Assembly (NCBI GenBank): GCA_028681035.1
Contig: JAQUJJ010000004.1
Span: forward strand, 1 to 60,940
Origin: Candidatus Cloacimonadota bacterium
Lineage (GTDB): Bacteria; Cloacimonadota; Cloacimonadia; Cloacimonadales; Cloacimonadaceae
Length of the DNA: 60,940 bases
Reading direction: 5' to 3'
Shown: positions 1 through 7,824 of the stretch, piece by piece
Position numbering within the stretch: position 1 is the first letter of the stretch
Layout of the letters: each line of letters starts with the position of its first letter
The notes under the pieces: model-generated
Told to the model about the DNA's origin: nothing
The model's input: the letters and a program-made list of their open reading frames with translations, nothing else
Database searches by the model: none
Translations under genes and position numbers: made by a program

Positions 1-98
1 GAGACAAGAACAACAGAGGCGTAAGCTCTGGGATATACTTCTTCCGTCTGCAATCCGGTGGTAAGGTGTCCGTTCGCAAAGCCATGCTGATGAAATAG
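1..98 (+). CDS. C-terminal end of a secreted protein with a sorting-type (FlgD-Ig/Por-like) tail, partial
   Basis: An open frame enters from the left edge (first full codon at base 3) and stops with TAG at 96-98. The 31 visible residues include SGIYFFRLQSGGKVSVRKAM, the usual ending of FlgD-like Ig or type IX-style C-terminal sorting domains (G-I-Y-F-x-R-L, gap, K-x-x-L). Such tails sit at the end of large secreted or surface proteins in Bacteroidetes-like and Cloacimonadota genomes. Everything upstream, including the catalytic or adhesive part, lies outside the window, so the function is unknown. A hairpin terminator follows about 75 bases downstream. The domain call rests on a short stretch but the pattern is distinctive. 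Confidence 0.7.
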   Translation, partial: DKNNRGVSSGIYFFRLQSGGKVSVRKAMLMK

Positions 99-171
99 GA
101 TATGTAAACTAAAGGCTTGATAAACAAAGAGTAAAAGAGCCAAAGAGTTAAAAGAGAGAACTCACCTTAGA

Positions 172-211
172 GTGGGACGCCTGTACTGAAACATCAGGTG
201 TCCCGCTTTTT
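172..211 (+). terminator. Rho-independent terminator after the sorting-domain gene
   Basis: Arms GTGGGACGCCTG (172-183) and CAGGTGTCCCGC (195-206) pair along nearly their whole length around an 11-base loop and are followed directly by TTTTT. It lies 73 bases after the TAG of the upstream gene. Confidence 0.75.
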
Positions 212-214
212 ATC

Positions 215-231
215 GCAGGCAAGATGCCTGC
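215..231. repeat. Short palindrome, GCAGGC-aagat-GCCTGC type
   Basis: Six-base arms around the loop AAGAT. The same loop and core stem recur at 38730-38744 and, on the other strand (loop ATCTT), at 59611-59627 and 59638-59652. Confidence 0.7.
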
Positions 232-280
232 TACTCCTGGTGTGAGGGTTGTTATAGCTTGAGTGATATTTTTAACTGGG

Positions 281-326
281 GTCGCTTGTCTGGAGTCGCT
301 TGTCTGGAGTCGCTTGTCTGGAGTCG
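281..326. repeat. Tandem repeat, 14-bp unit GTCGCTTGTCTGGA
   Basis: Three exact copies (281-294, 295-308, 309-322) plus GTCG. GGAGTCG also ends the unrelated-length tandem at 38402-38441. It is non-coding, with no obvious gene in frame. Confidence 0.8.
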
Positions 327-444
327 TTAAAGCCGCAGTAATTTGCCATATGTAAGATTCTTCACAGGCTTTAAGGACTACAGCGATCTGTAGCGAGAAA
401 AACGACGGTGTAGTCCATCCTTGCTACGCTACCACCTCAGGGGC

Positions 445-500
445 AGGCGATTCCCACGTGATTCCCACGTGGCGACCTGGGAGTTACGTGGGATTCACCT
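445..500. repeat. CACGTGGG-type hairpin element
   Basis: The left arm 445-467 (AGGCGATTCCCACGTGATTC and on) and right arm 478-500 (ending GTGGGATTCACCT) are near-complete reverse complements around a 10-base loop. A related arm sequence, AGGTGATTCCCACGTGAAC, recurs at 44878-44897, so this belongs to a dispersed family. There is no T-run, so it is not a typical terminator. Confidence 0.65.
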
Positions 501-571
501 GTGAAGCGTGTGCGATTGCAGCAAGCACATTCCTTGGCAACAAAACATTAGGCATTCCCTCAAAAAAGAAA

Positions 572-730
572 CAGGAAAACAGATGAGACGGATTTAACAG
601 ATTTACACGGATTCTTCTTTAGACAAATCTGTAGTATTCTAACCGTTGATTTGCTTTTTCACCGATTTTAGTGTTTACCCTTTGTTCTAATATCTGTGTT
701 AATCCGTTTAATCCGCTAAATCCGTGTTCC
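572..730. repeat. Imperfect inverted repeat of CGGATTTA-rich arms
   Basis: The left part 573-612 (ACGGATTTAACAGATTTACA and on) and right part 689-730 (reading GTTAATCCGTTTAATCCGCT) are degenerate reverse complements with about 75 bases between. Each arm repeats the core CGGATTT/AAATCCG. No ORF is supported here. It fills the gene-free stretch between the terminator and the promoter at 789. Confidence 0.5.
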
Positions 731-788
731 TATTATATCGATAATCTGCTTTTCCCAAAAATAGGGGAACGGCATCATCAAACATTAC

Positions 789-816
789 TTGACAGAATAC
801 TTTTGCATTCGATAAT
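789..816 (+). promoter_or_regulatory. Candidate sigma-70 promoter for the GYF-domain membrane protein
   Basis: TTGACA at 789-794 and GATAAT at 811-816 with 16 bases between, ending 35 bases before the ATG at 852. It is the best consensus promoter seen in the window. No experimental support. Confidence 0.55.
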
Positions 817-851
817 GCCTTTTTAGGTTAAAATGTGAAAAAGGAGTGATT

Positions 852-1631
852 ATGGCGCATTGGTTTTACACTCAGGATGGCAAGGACTATGGACCCTATT
901 CATCTAAAAAAGTTGCCGATTTGGTACTTAAAGACAGGCTTGAACTAGATAGCTATATCATCTCGGATAAAGGCAAGGTTTGGGTGAAAGTGCGAGACGT
1001 ACCAGATATCATGGATATAATTCATAAACCTGTGGCAGAGCCTATCTTCGATGAAGGAGCAGCCAATCAGTTTGCCTCTTTCATAAACGCAGGTGTGGAG
1101 CTTCAGGATTACTACCCCCTGTGTTACAACATACCCGCTAAAAAACTCGTCCTGCTTAATATCCTTACGCTTGGTTTCTTCCAAATATACTGGTTTTACA
1201 AGCAATGGCGATACCAGATAACTCACTACAAAGGCAGATTTGTCTCTCCATATATTATGGCGATAAGATACGTTTTCCTCTTTGCATACGAAATCTTTAG
1301 ACAAATCGAAACCAATACCGATTTAATCAAGGTTAAACGCTCCAAGTGGAGTGCTGTTAAGCTGGCGTTGTTGTGGTACTTGGGTCCGGCAGTGCTTGTT
1401 TTTAATCCCTTTACTACGCTTTCAATTGCCTCTGGAGTGTTGGCTACTATTGTGGAAATCGCTATCTCTTCCTATGTGCTATTTCAAGTGCAGAGCTATA
1501 TAAATGAGGTTAATCTCGAGCTTAAACGTCCCTATGCAAAACCTTCTTTTGGGTTCTATTTCATAATGCTGCTTTCGGTAGTTGCAACCATCGCTTTAAT
1601 ATACCCTTTTATCGGTAGTTTATTGCACTGA
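852..1631 (+). CDS. GYF-domain membrane protein (GYF_2 plus multi-helix C-terminal region)
   Basis: The first ~50 residues (AHWFYTQDGKDYGPYSSKKV, then a W-V-K-V-R stretch) fit the GYF_2 type of short recognition domain, with the W-x-Y and G-P-Y pattern. The rest holds four or five hydrophobic segments (about residues 95-115, 135-150, 170-195, 200-215, 235-255), resembling DUF4234-type membrane regions. It probably lies in the inner membrane with the GYF domain in the cytoplasm. ATG at 852 was chosen over the GTG at 846 because AAGGAG at 841-846 sits five bases upstream of it. It is a single gene with its own promoter candidate. Partners are unknown. Confidence 0.75.
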   Translation: MAHWFYTQDGKDYGPYSSKKVADLVLKDRLELDSYIISDKGKVWVKVRDVPDIMDIIHKPVAEPIFDEGAANQFASFINAGVELQDYYPLCYNIPAKKLVLLNILTLGFFQIYWFYKQWRYQITHYKGRFVSPYIMAIRYVFLFAYEIFRQIETNTDLIKVKRSKWSAVKLALLWYLGPAVLVFNPFTTLSIASGVLATIVEIAISSYVLFQVQSYINEVNLELKRPYAKPSFGFYFIMLLSVVATIALIYPFIGSLLH

Positions 1632-1777
1632 TCTCATAATTTCATAGGCAAAAAGTAACTATCACCGCCAGTATAACCGGAAGGAATAATGCAGCCTTGT
1701 CTCTCTTGTTTGCAAAGATTTAGCTTGCCAGAATCACCCCCTCTTGGAAAAGTGGGAAAAAACTATGGGAGATTATT

Positions 1778-2131
1778 ATGACAGATAAAGAAAAACAAGA
1801 TTGCAACTGTGGCGGACAGCACGATCACAATTGTGAATGTGGCGAAGACGATTGCGATTGCGAAACCAACACCATAACCTTGGACATGGAAGATGGTACT
1901 CAGAAGGATTTTAACGTCCTGAACATCATCGAGCATGAAGGCAAACAATACGTGGCACTTGCAGAAATGGATTCCGTGGAGTACGATATCCTGCGCTTTG
2001 AAGAAGTGGAAGACAACCTTGAGCTTAGCATCATCGAAGACGACGCAGAATACAATGCCGTCGCCGATAAGTTCGACGAAATCTTCTCTGCCGAAGAGAT
2101 AGATTTGGATAACTTTGAAGACGAAGAATAA
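1778..2131 (+). CDS. DUF1292-type small acidic protein with Cys/His-rich N-terminus
   Basis: 117 residues. Residues 35-105 match the DUF1292 (YrzB-like) pattern of an acidic beta-rich domain: I-T-L-D-M-E-D-G-T, then E-G-K-Q-Y-V-A-L and D-I-L-R-F. Residues 9-29 are packed with Cys and His (C9, C11, H15, H17, C19, C21, C26, C28), which suggests metal binding; this extension is not part of the core family. GGGAG lies seven bases before the ATG. It is followed by a strong terminator, so it is monocistronic. DUF1292 function is unknown in Firmicutes as well. Confidence 0.75.
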   Translation: MTDKEKQDCNCGGQHDHNCECGEDDCDCETNTITLDMEDGTQKDFNVLNIIEHEGKQYVALAEMDSVEYDILRFEEVEDNLELSIIEDDAEYNAVADKFDEIFSAEEIDLDNFEDEE

Positions 2132-2151
2132 ACATAATTAAACCGACATTA

Positions 2152-2186
2152 GCATCCATGGGCTTTCAGCTTGTGGATGCTTTTTT
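2152..2186 (+). terminator. Rho-independent terminator after the DUF1292 gene
   Basis: GCATCCA (2152-2158) pairs with TGGATGC (2174-2180), followed by six T. It lies 20 bases after the stop codon. Confidence 0.8.
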
Positions 2187-2262
2187 GTAAGCAGCTAAAA
2201 AAGCCTTGACGAATTATGCATAAAAAGGAACTTGCCGAATAGAAGCAATGGGAGAAAATGCA

Positions 2263-3522
2263 ATGAAGGCAGATACTATCATCACGAATATCGGAAATCT
2301 AATCAGCTTGGTGGGAAGCGATAAACCAAGAACCGGCAAGGAAATGGAAACCTTAAACCCCATTCACGATGCTGCCATCGCTATTAAAGATGGGCTTATC
2401 TTGGCTCTGGGCAGCAGCACCGATATCTTAAACCGCTTTACCTGTACTAGCACCATTGATGCCAAGGGTGGCACAGTACTCCCCGGCTTTGTAGATTGCC
2501 ACACTCACCCCGTTTTTGTGCATACCAGAGAAGATGAATTTGCCCTGCGCATCGCCGGTAAAAGCTATGTGGAGATTGCCCAAGCGGGTGGAGGCATCCG
2601 CTCCACTATTGCCAGCACTCGGGACGCATCCGAAGAGCTGTTGTTTGAGCTGGCTGCCAAGCGGATAAAGAAAATGATTAGCCAGGGAACAACAACCTTG
2701 GAAGCAAAAAGCGGCTATGGCTTGGATACCAAAAGTGAGCTAAAGCAACTTAGGGTTATAAAACGCCTGTCTGAAGAGCTACCCATAGATATTATCCCCA
2801 CTTTTATGGGTGCGCACGAATACCCCACAGAGTACAAAACAGACCACGAACGCTATCTTAAAATACTGTGTGAAGAAATGATTCCTGCCGTGGCAGAGCA
2901 AGGGATTGCTGAGTTTTGTGATATCTTCACCGAAGCACATGTTTACAGCATAGAAGAATCCCGCAGAGTATTGCAATGTGCAAAAGACCACGGTTTGAAG
3001 CTAAAGATGCACGCCGATGAGATTGAGCCTATAGGCGGCGCAGAGCTTGCTGCTGAGATTGGCTGTGTTTCGGCAGACCACTTAGGTGCAACCAGCGACA
3101 CAGGAATAGAGGCATTATACCACGCAGGAGTGATACCTGTGCTGTTGCCCGCTACCTTGTTCTCCCTAAGGGCAAAGAGCTATGCCAGAGCCTTGCCGAT
3201 GATAGAAAGAGGCTTGCCTGTTGCCATTGCTACGGATTATAATCCCGGAAGCTGTAACTGCGATTCTATGCCCTTTACGATGACGCTTGCCTGTCTGCAA
3301 ATGGGATTAAGCCCAGCAGCAGCCCTAAACGCCGCAACCATCAATGCTGCTCATGCCATCTCAAGAGGAGCTGTGCTTGGTTCGTTGGAAACAGGCAAAC
3401 AAGCAGACCTGTGTATTTGGGATATCCCCAGCTTGAACTTTATACCCTATCACTTCGGTTCTTCACACCTTAGCATGGTGATAAAAAATGGTAAGCGCAT
3501 CTTTAGTGCAGAACAGTTATGA
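2263..3522 (+). CDS. hutI: Imidazolonepropionase
   Basis: Amidohydrolase of histidine breakdown, opening 4-imidazolone-5-propionate to N-formimino-L-glutamate in the cytoplasm. Seen: metal-site VDCHTHP with His80 and His82, EAKSGYGLD, His250 in KMHADE, His273 in SADHLG, and Asp325 in ATDYNPGSCN, all in HutI order. Length 419 aa is normal for HutI (about 400-420). ATG 2263 was chosen because GGGAG at 2250-2254 is spaced eight bases before it; ATG 2248 in frame is the alternative and would have that site inside the gene. No hutH, hutU or ftcD is visible nearby. Its stop overlaps the ATG of the next gene by four bases (ATGA). Confidence 0.93.
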   Translation: MKADTIITNIGNLISLVGSDKPRTGKEMETLNPIHDAAIAIKDGLILALGSSTDILNRFTCTSTIDAKGGTVLPGFVDCHTHPVFVHTREDEFALRIAGKSYVEIAQAGGGIRSTIASTRDASEELLFELAAKRIKKMISQGTTTLEAKSGYGLDTKSELKQLRVIKRLSEELPIDIIPTFMGAHEYPTEYKTDHERYLKILCEEMIPAVAEQGIAEFCDIFTEAHVYSIEESRRVLQCAKDHGLKLKMHADEIEPIGGAELAAEIGCVSADHLGATSDTGIEALYHAGVIPVLLPATLFSLRAKSYARALPMIERGLPVAIATDYNPGSCNCDSMPFTMTLACLQMGLSPAAALNAATINAAHAISRGAVLGSLETGKQADLCIWDIPSLNFIPYHFGSSHLSMVIKNGKRIFSAEQL

Positions 3523-5549
3523 GTGAACCAAGCTCTTTAAACAGCTACCAAGTAATAGAAAGCATCCATCGCTCACGCAGGTTTAGCCTGTACCTTGCCA
3601 GCAAACACGATAGCGGAAAAGAGGTATTAATCAAAACCCCTGATCCCGTGCGCAGCAAAGATGTGGAGCTTATTAACGCTCTGATATCAGAAGCGGAAAC
3701 ATGCAAGCAGCTTAATCACCCCAATATCCGTGCTTGTTACGAAAGTTACAGCGATATCGGCAGTGCCTTCCTGATTGGAGAATACATCCCCGGCGTTTCC
3801 TTGGCAAAGTATTTAACCCAAATGACTTCAAACCCCAGCCTTGATACTATCTTAGTGTGGATTACCGATTTACTGGAAGCCTTAGCCCATGCTCATAAGC
3901 AAGGAATAACGCACCTTAACCTAAACCCCCACAACCTGATAATTACGCCGGACAATCATATGAAGGTAATTGGTTTTGGTAAGGATAAGGCAGCATGGAT
4001 GAACGGAGAATTGCAGGACTATGGCTTTCACCCAATTCTATTCATAGCACCTGAGCTATTTCAGGCAAGCATTGCTCTTCCTGCTTCGGACATCTATTCG
4101 GTAGCCGTTTTAGCCTACTTATGTATCTGCAATGTGATGCCCTGGCGCATAGATTATACCCTCGGTTCTGTACAACAGAAAAAGCAAAGCCTCAGCCGTG
4201 CCGTAATTATGCCGGAAAAGCTTGGTATCGAAGTACCTGATTGGCTATATGTGACGCTGCTTAACTGCCTGAAGCTCGATCCTCATTATCGTTACCAAAG
4301 TGCTGCTGAACTCCTTGAAGCTATTGACACCAAAGGTTCCGTTTTACCCAATATTATAGAGGAAGAAAACCCAGAACCCGAAGTAGAAATTCAGCCGGAA
4401 AAGGAAGAGGAAATTGTCTTTAGCATTGCAGACGAAGAACCAGCTTTGATAGTCTCAGCAATCGCCGAACCAGAGCCAGAGTCTATTGAAGAGCTAGACA
4501 TTCCCATTCCAGAGCGGGAACCTGTTCAAGCAATTGAACCGTCTAAACCTATCACACCACCAACTCCCAAACCTGAAATACCAAAACCACCTGCTCCCAA
4601 ACCAAGCCCCATGTTCGCTCCAACCCCGTTACCCAGTAAAGACAAGCAAATAGAGGCAGAGAATAGGAGCTTATCAAAAACCTTTAAGATACTGCTGGGA
4701 TTATCATTGGCTATCGTGGTATTCTCCCTTTTCAAGTATTTTATCTTTGGCTCCAAGCCGAGATTTAAACTCCCTGCCGATGTCACTGATGTAGAGATAA
4801 TCACCGCCAATCCCGCAGAAGAAAACAAAGCCCTTAGCATGGTGCTTGTGCCGGCTGACACGCTGGTAATGGGGAGCATTTCACCCGAAGCTGATGATGA
4901 TGAATTCCCCCTGTTAACCATTAAGCTGTCTCAATTTTACATAAGCCCGCAGGAAATAACCCAGAATGAATGGCTAATGGTTTTTCCCACAAATCCGTCC
5001 AAAAATAAGGACAACAACCTGCCCGTGGATAACGTTAGTTTTTACGATGTAATCGAGTTCTGCAATGCCAAAAGCCTAAAAGACGGCTACCGTGCATGCT
5101 ATGATTATTACGACACAGAAGTGGTCTGCAACTATCAAGCCGATGGCTACCGCTTGCCAACCGAAGCAGAATGGGAAGCAGCAGCAAAATCTGCTAAACA
5201 ACGTGATTTCAATGTTTATAGCGGAAGTAATGTTGCCGATAAAGTAGGCTGGTATAATAGCAACAGCGAAGCCAATGTTCACCCCGGCGGACAAAAAGAC
5301 CCCAATAGCCTTGGTTTATTCGATATGAGCGGTAATATGTTTGAATGGGTGTGGAATTGGTATGCACCCTATTCCTACCGAGTTAGCGACCTGTACAAGG
5401 GACCGGAAACGGGCATCGACAAGGTGATCCGTGGCGGCAGTTGGTATCATTCTTCCAGTGAGATGCGAGTTACCAACCGCAATTTTGCCAAGCCCTATAC
5501 CAAAAATGCCTTTATCGGGTTCAGAGTGGTTAGGAGCGCAGGTTCTTAA
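3519..5549 (+). CDS. Pseudokinase fused through a membrane segment to an FGE/sulfatase-modifying-factor domain
   Basis: 676 aa. Residues ~10-275 have the Ser/Thr kinase fold order: Lys39 in VLIK, the Glu-bearing helix, and APELF followed by SDIYS. The catalytic loop, however, reads HLNLNPHN (residues 132-139) instead of HRDLKPEN and the DFG site reads GFG (152-154); no glycine-rich loop is visible. Residues 280-375 are a Pro/Glu-rich linker, ~388-408 a transmembrane helix, and ~442-676 an FGE-sulfatase domain (LPTEAEWE, GLFDMSGNMFEWVW, IRGGSW, GFRVVR). The second domain would be outside the inner membrane. Bacterial FGE-like domains often do not make formylglycine, so the enzyme role is open. 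It overlaps hutI by four bases, implying translational coupling. Confidence 0.85.
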   Translation: MSEPSSLNSYQVIESIHRSRRFSLYLASKHDSGKEVLIKTPDPVRSKDVELINALISEAETCKQLNHPNIRACYESYSDIGSAFLIGEYIPGVSLAKYLTQMTSNPSLDTILVWITDLLEALAHAHKQGITHLNLNPHNLIITPDNHMKVIGFGKDKAAWMNGELQDYGFHPILFIAPELFQASIALPASDIYSVAVLAYLCICNVMPWRIDYTLGSVQQKKQSLSRAVIMPEKLGIEVPDWLYVTLLNCLKLDPHYRYQSAAELLEAIDTKGSVLPNIIEEENPEPEVEIQPEKEEEIVFSIADEEPALIVSAIAEPEPESIEELDIPIPEREPVQAIEPSKPITPPTPKPEIPKPPAPKPSPMFAPTPLPSKDKQIEAENRSLSKTFKILLGLSLAIVVFSLFKYFIFGSKPRFKLPADVTDVEIITANPAEENKALSMVLVPADTLVMGSISPEADDDEFPLLTIKLSQFYISPQEITQNEWLMVFPTNPSKNKDNNLPVDNVSFYDVIEFCNAKSLKDGYRACYDYYDTEVVCNYQADGYRLPTEAEWEAAAKSAKQRDFNVYSGSNVADKVGWYNSNSEANVHPGGQKDPNSLGLFDMSGNMFEWVWNWYAPYSYRVSDLYKGPETGIDKVIRGGSWYHSSSEMRVTNRNFAKPYTKNAFIGFRVVRSAGS

Positions 5550-5566
5550 CTTAAGTTAAAAGCCGC

Positions 5567-6238
5567 TTAATAGCTATCCCCTGGCTGCATAATCAGGACA
5601 TCAAATCCTGCTTTGGCTGCCTTCCTTTCAAAATCTTCCGGATCTACTTCTATGGCAGGGAAAGTGTTGTAATGCATGGGTATAGCAATCTTGGGATGTA
5701 GCATGGTAACCGCCATCACCGCATCATCAATATCCATGGTATAATTCCCGCCGATGGGGACAAGTAAATAGTCTATCGCAAACATATCACCAATTAGTTT
5801 CATATCACCAAATAAGCCCGTGTCACCACAGTGATAGATGCACAAGCCATCCACTTCCAGTATAACCCCCGCAGCCAAGCCGGCATATTGACCATCAGGC
5901 GTTGCCGAGCCATGCAGTGCCATGGTAAGCTTTACCCGCCCAAACTCGAAGTTAAAAGCTCCTCCAATCTGCATGGCATGAACCTTATAGCCCCGTTTGG
6001 AGATTATCGAAGCCAATTCCGATACACAAATAATCACCGTGCTGCCCATCTTGGCAATCGTTAAGGCATCCCCAAGATGATCGCCATGAGCGTGCGTTAG
6101 AATGATGTAATCTGCGGATAGTTGCTTTGCCCGTATGGGTGCCAAGGGGTTATTATCCAGAAAAGGGTCTATCAATATCTGTTTCCCGTCATTTGTAACA
6201 ATGCGAAACGCAGAATGACCTAAATAGTGTAATTTCAT
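5567..6238 (-). CDS. UPF0173-type metal-dependent hydrolase (metallo-beta-lactamase fold)
   Basis: 223 aa with the MBL signature THAHGDH at residues 48-54, an N-terminal MKLHYLGHSAF typical of UPF0173/UlaG-like proteins, the later metal ligands HCGDTG and the closing IPMHYNTF. The substrate is not known for UPF0173; the fold hydrolyses phosphodiesters, lactones or similar. Start at 6238 was chosen because AAAGGAG lies seven bases upstream on the minus strand; the frame could extend 19 codons further, without a site. It converges with the FGE gene (17-base gap) and stands alone. Confidence 0.85.
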   Translation of the reverse strand: MKLHYLGHSAFRIVTNDGKQILIDPFLDNNPLAPIRAKQLSADYIILTHAHGDHLGDALTIAKMGSTVIICVSELASIISKRGYKVHAMQIGGAFNFEFGRVKLTMALHGSATPDGQYAGLAAGVILEVDGLCIYHCGDTGLFGDMKLIGDMFAIDYLLVPIGGNYTMDIDDAVMAVTMLHPKIAIPMHYNTFPAIEVDPEDFERKAAKAGFDVLIMQPGDSY

Positions 6239-6687
6239 GTTAAAGCTCCTTTGTAATCTGTGGTAAAGGCAAGTTGGAAGGTGGTTTTTAGTCAAGGGGA
6301 AATATTTAGCGCACTTGTTTTGTCCCGATATATCCTTTTATTTCGCACTACCTCTTTTCTATATTCACCACCGGTAACACCGAATACACCGAAGGACTAT
6401 TATGCAGGAATGTTCTGCAAATCATCATTGCTTTGTTACTTCATCATTTTTAAACCTTCGCAGGAACGGCGTCCTACGCTACCTCTCGACCCGAAGACCT
6501 CTCCACCCTCCAGCACGTCCGTACCCATGGGTACAATCACCTATACACATCAAAGAACTTTTCTTGCTTCTATAATGTAAGGGGGACAAATCTGACATTT
6601 TGGGACAGAATTGCGATTTATTTTCGCATCCCTTAAAATAGTTTTGCGGCAAATACGCATATTTAAAGCATTTTAAGACTTGCCAAG
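6239..6687. other. Intergenic stretch without a supported gene
   Basis: A frame of 106 codons on the plus strand (6260-6580) lacks a ribosome site and any recognisable motif and is judged chance. The only structured item seen is a perfect 14-base palindrome, GTACCCATGGGTAC, at 6521-6534. Confidence 0.6.
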
Positions 6688-7365
6688 CTATTCGTTTGCC
6701 TCTGCGACTCTTCGTAGAGCTAGAAAAGCTTCTTTCAAAGCTTGACTCACTGCGGAATCAGGTTCTGATAATACTAAATCCTGATAGAAATCTACAAACT
6801 CCATTCGGTTTCTATGGAATAAATGCAAAAAACTTCTTATGAAACCAATGCAATCAAGAATAGCTATTTCAGTTCCACCTGAAATCTCATAAAAACTAGC
6901 GGCATAGTCGGATACTGAAGGATATATTTCATCAGTCGTAATAAACAAGTAGTTATCTATCTTATACTCTGACCGTGATAGCTTGGTTATTGCTGTATCG
7001 ATGTCATCGGTAGTAACCTTTTTTAATTTCATTTCATAAGCGGTTACTATCGCTTCATCATTCACTAAACAAATCTCAATGTCACCCAAAGAAGCAGTTT
7101 GAAAGTCTGCAGCGTTATGAGAATTTAGTGGAAGTACCTTTTCTCCAATCTTCTCTTCAACAGATTTATACGCAGCTGCAATAATTAACACAGGTAGTCT
7201 GCTTGCATGTTTACATGCTAAATGTTGGCTGATTAACGTTACGATGCCCTCGGAGGATAATGGAAGTTTGTCTCTGTTGCTGCTAATCGCTGCTAAGATA
7301 GATTCTATTTTGGCTTGATTTTCATCACGCAATTGTATTAGTAGCCGAATTGCTTCATTAAGCAT
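6688..7365 (-). CDS. SacI-like restriction endonuclease, C-terminal part (downstream of an in-frame stop)
   Basis: 225 aa. It carries a PD-(D/E)XK nuclease signature: LGDIEI (Asp95) followed by YEMK (Glu111, Lys113) with the VTTDDID stretch typical of SacI-family nucleases as I recall them. ATG 7365 is in the same frame as the upstream 149-codon ORF and separated from it only by the codons TAA GCA AGG TTA. Read through, the two halves would give one protein of about 378 aa, close to the SacI-family length. Either a nonsense mutation or sequencing error splits one gene, or the halves are made separately. No clear ribosome site precedes 7365. Family assignment is from memory of motifs and needs a profile search. 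Confidence 0.6.
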   Translation of the reverse strand: MLNEAIRLLIQLRDENQAKIESILAAISSNRDKLPLSSEGIVTLISQHLACKHASRLPVLIIAAAYKSVEEKIGEKVLPLNSHNAADFQTASLGDIEICLVNDEAIVTAYEMKLKKVTTDDIDTAITKLSRSEYKIDNYLFITTDEIYPSVSDYAASFYEISGGTEIAILDCIGFIRSFLHLFHRNRMEFVDFYQDLVLSEPDSAVSQALKEAFLALRRVAEANE

Positions 7366-7374
7366 TAACCTTGC

Positions 7375-7824
7375 TTAAACTATATTTTCTGCAACGTCAT
7401 CTAGTAATAGCAGAGTTTTGCTATAAAGCTCCCGAGGTCTGCCTTCCAAGTTTCTATCTTTCGTAAGTGCTTGATTTATATTCCGTAGAGCTGGGGTTAA
7501 GAATGCAGTAGTCGGGTTAACTGGAAGCCGATAATGGCTGACAAAATGAGTAATGTACTTTTCATCGTAGGTTCTTCCAGAAAAGCAATCAGCTTCATTT
7601 ATCTCAGTATATGGCTTGCGAGGGTCAACCACTGGGTTATGAACTTTAGCCAACAAGCAAGAGATTAGTAATCTTACACCAGCACGATTACCCTCATAAC
7701 GACAAACATAGGCTATGTTTTCTTTTACATCAATGCCTTTAAGGAAAGACTTATCCTTTTTAGACAATGCTTGGCGATAAGCTTTCTCCAATATTTGTTT
7801 GGGATCTGTTAGCTTATCACTCAT
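7375..7824 (-). CDS. SacI-like restriction endonuclease, N-terminal part (ends at in-frame TAA)
   Basis: 149 aa. The sequence RAGVRLLISCLLAKVHNPVV, then DPRKPYTEIN, CFSGRTYDEKYITHF and TTAFLTPALRNI, fits the N-terminal region of SacI-type endonucleases, including the GRPRELY stretch near the end. It has no catalytic motif of its own; that lies in the next ORF (6688-7365), same frame, beyond the TAA at 7375-7377. ATG 7824 overlaps the methylase end by eight bases (ATGAGTGA), so the nuclease is translationally coupled to its methylase. Confidence 0.6.
   Translation of the reverse strand: MSDKLTDPKQILEKAYRQALSKKDKSFLKGIDVKENIAYVCRYEGNRAGVRLLISCLLAKVHNPVVDPRKPYTEINEADCFSGRTYDEKYITHFVSHYRLPVNPTTAFLTPALRNINQALTKDRNLEGRPRELYSKTLLLLDDVAENIV

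Noticed and set aside
281..326. Possible CRISPR-like array at the 14-bp tandem repeat
   Set aside because: Units are directly adjacent, without spacers, and far too short; no cas genes occur in the window.
6260..6580. 106-codon plus-strand frame between the UPF0173 gene and the nuclease
   Set aside because: No ribosome site, no motif, and it starts inside the promoter region of the minus-strand gene; composition is Pro/Ser-rich in a repeat-like way.
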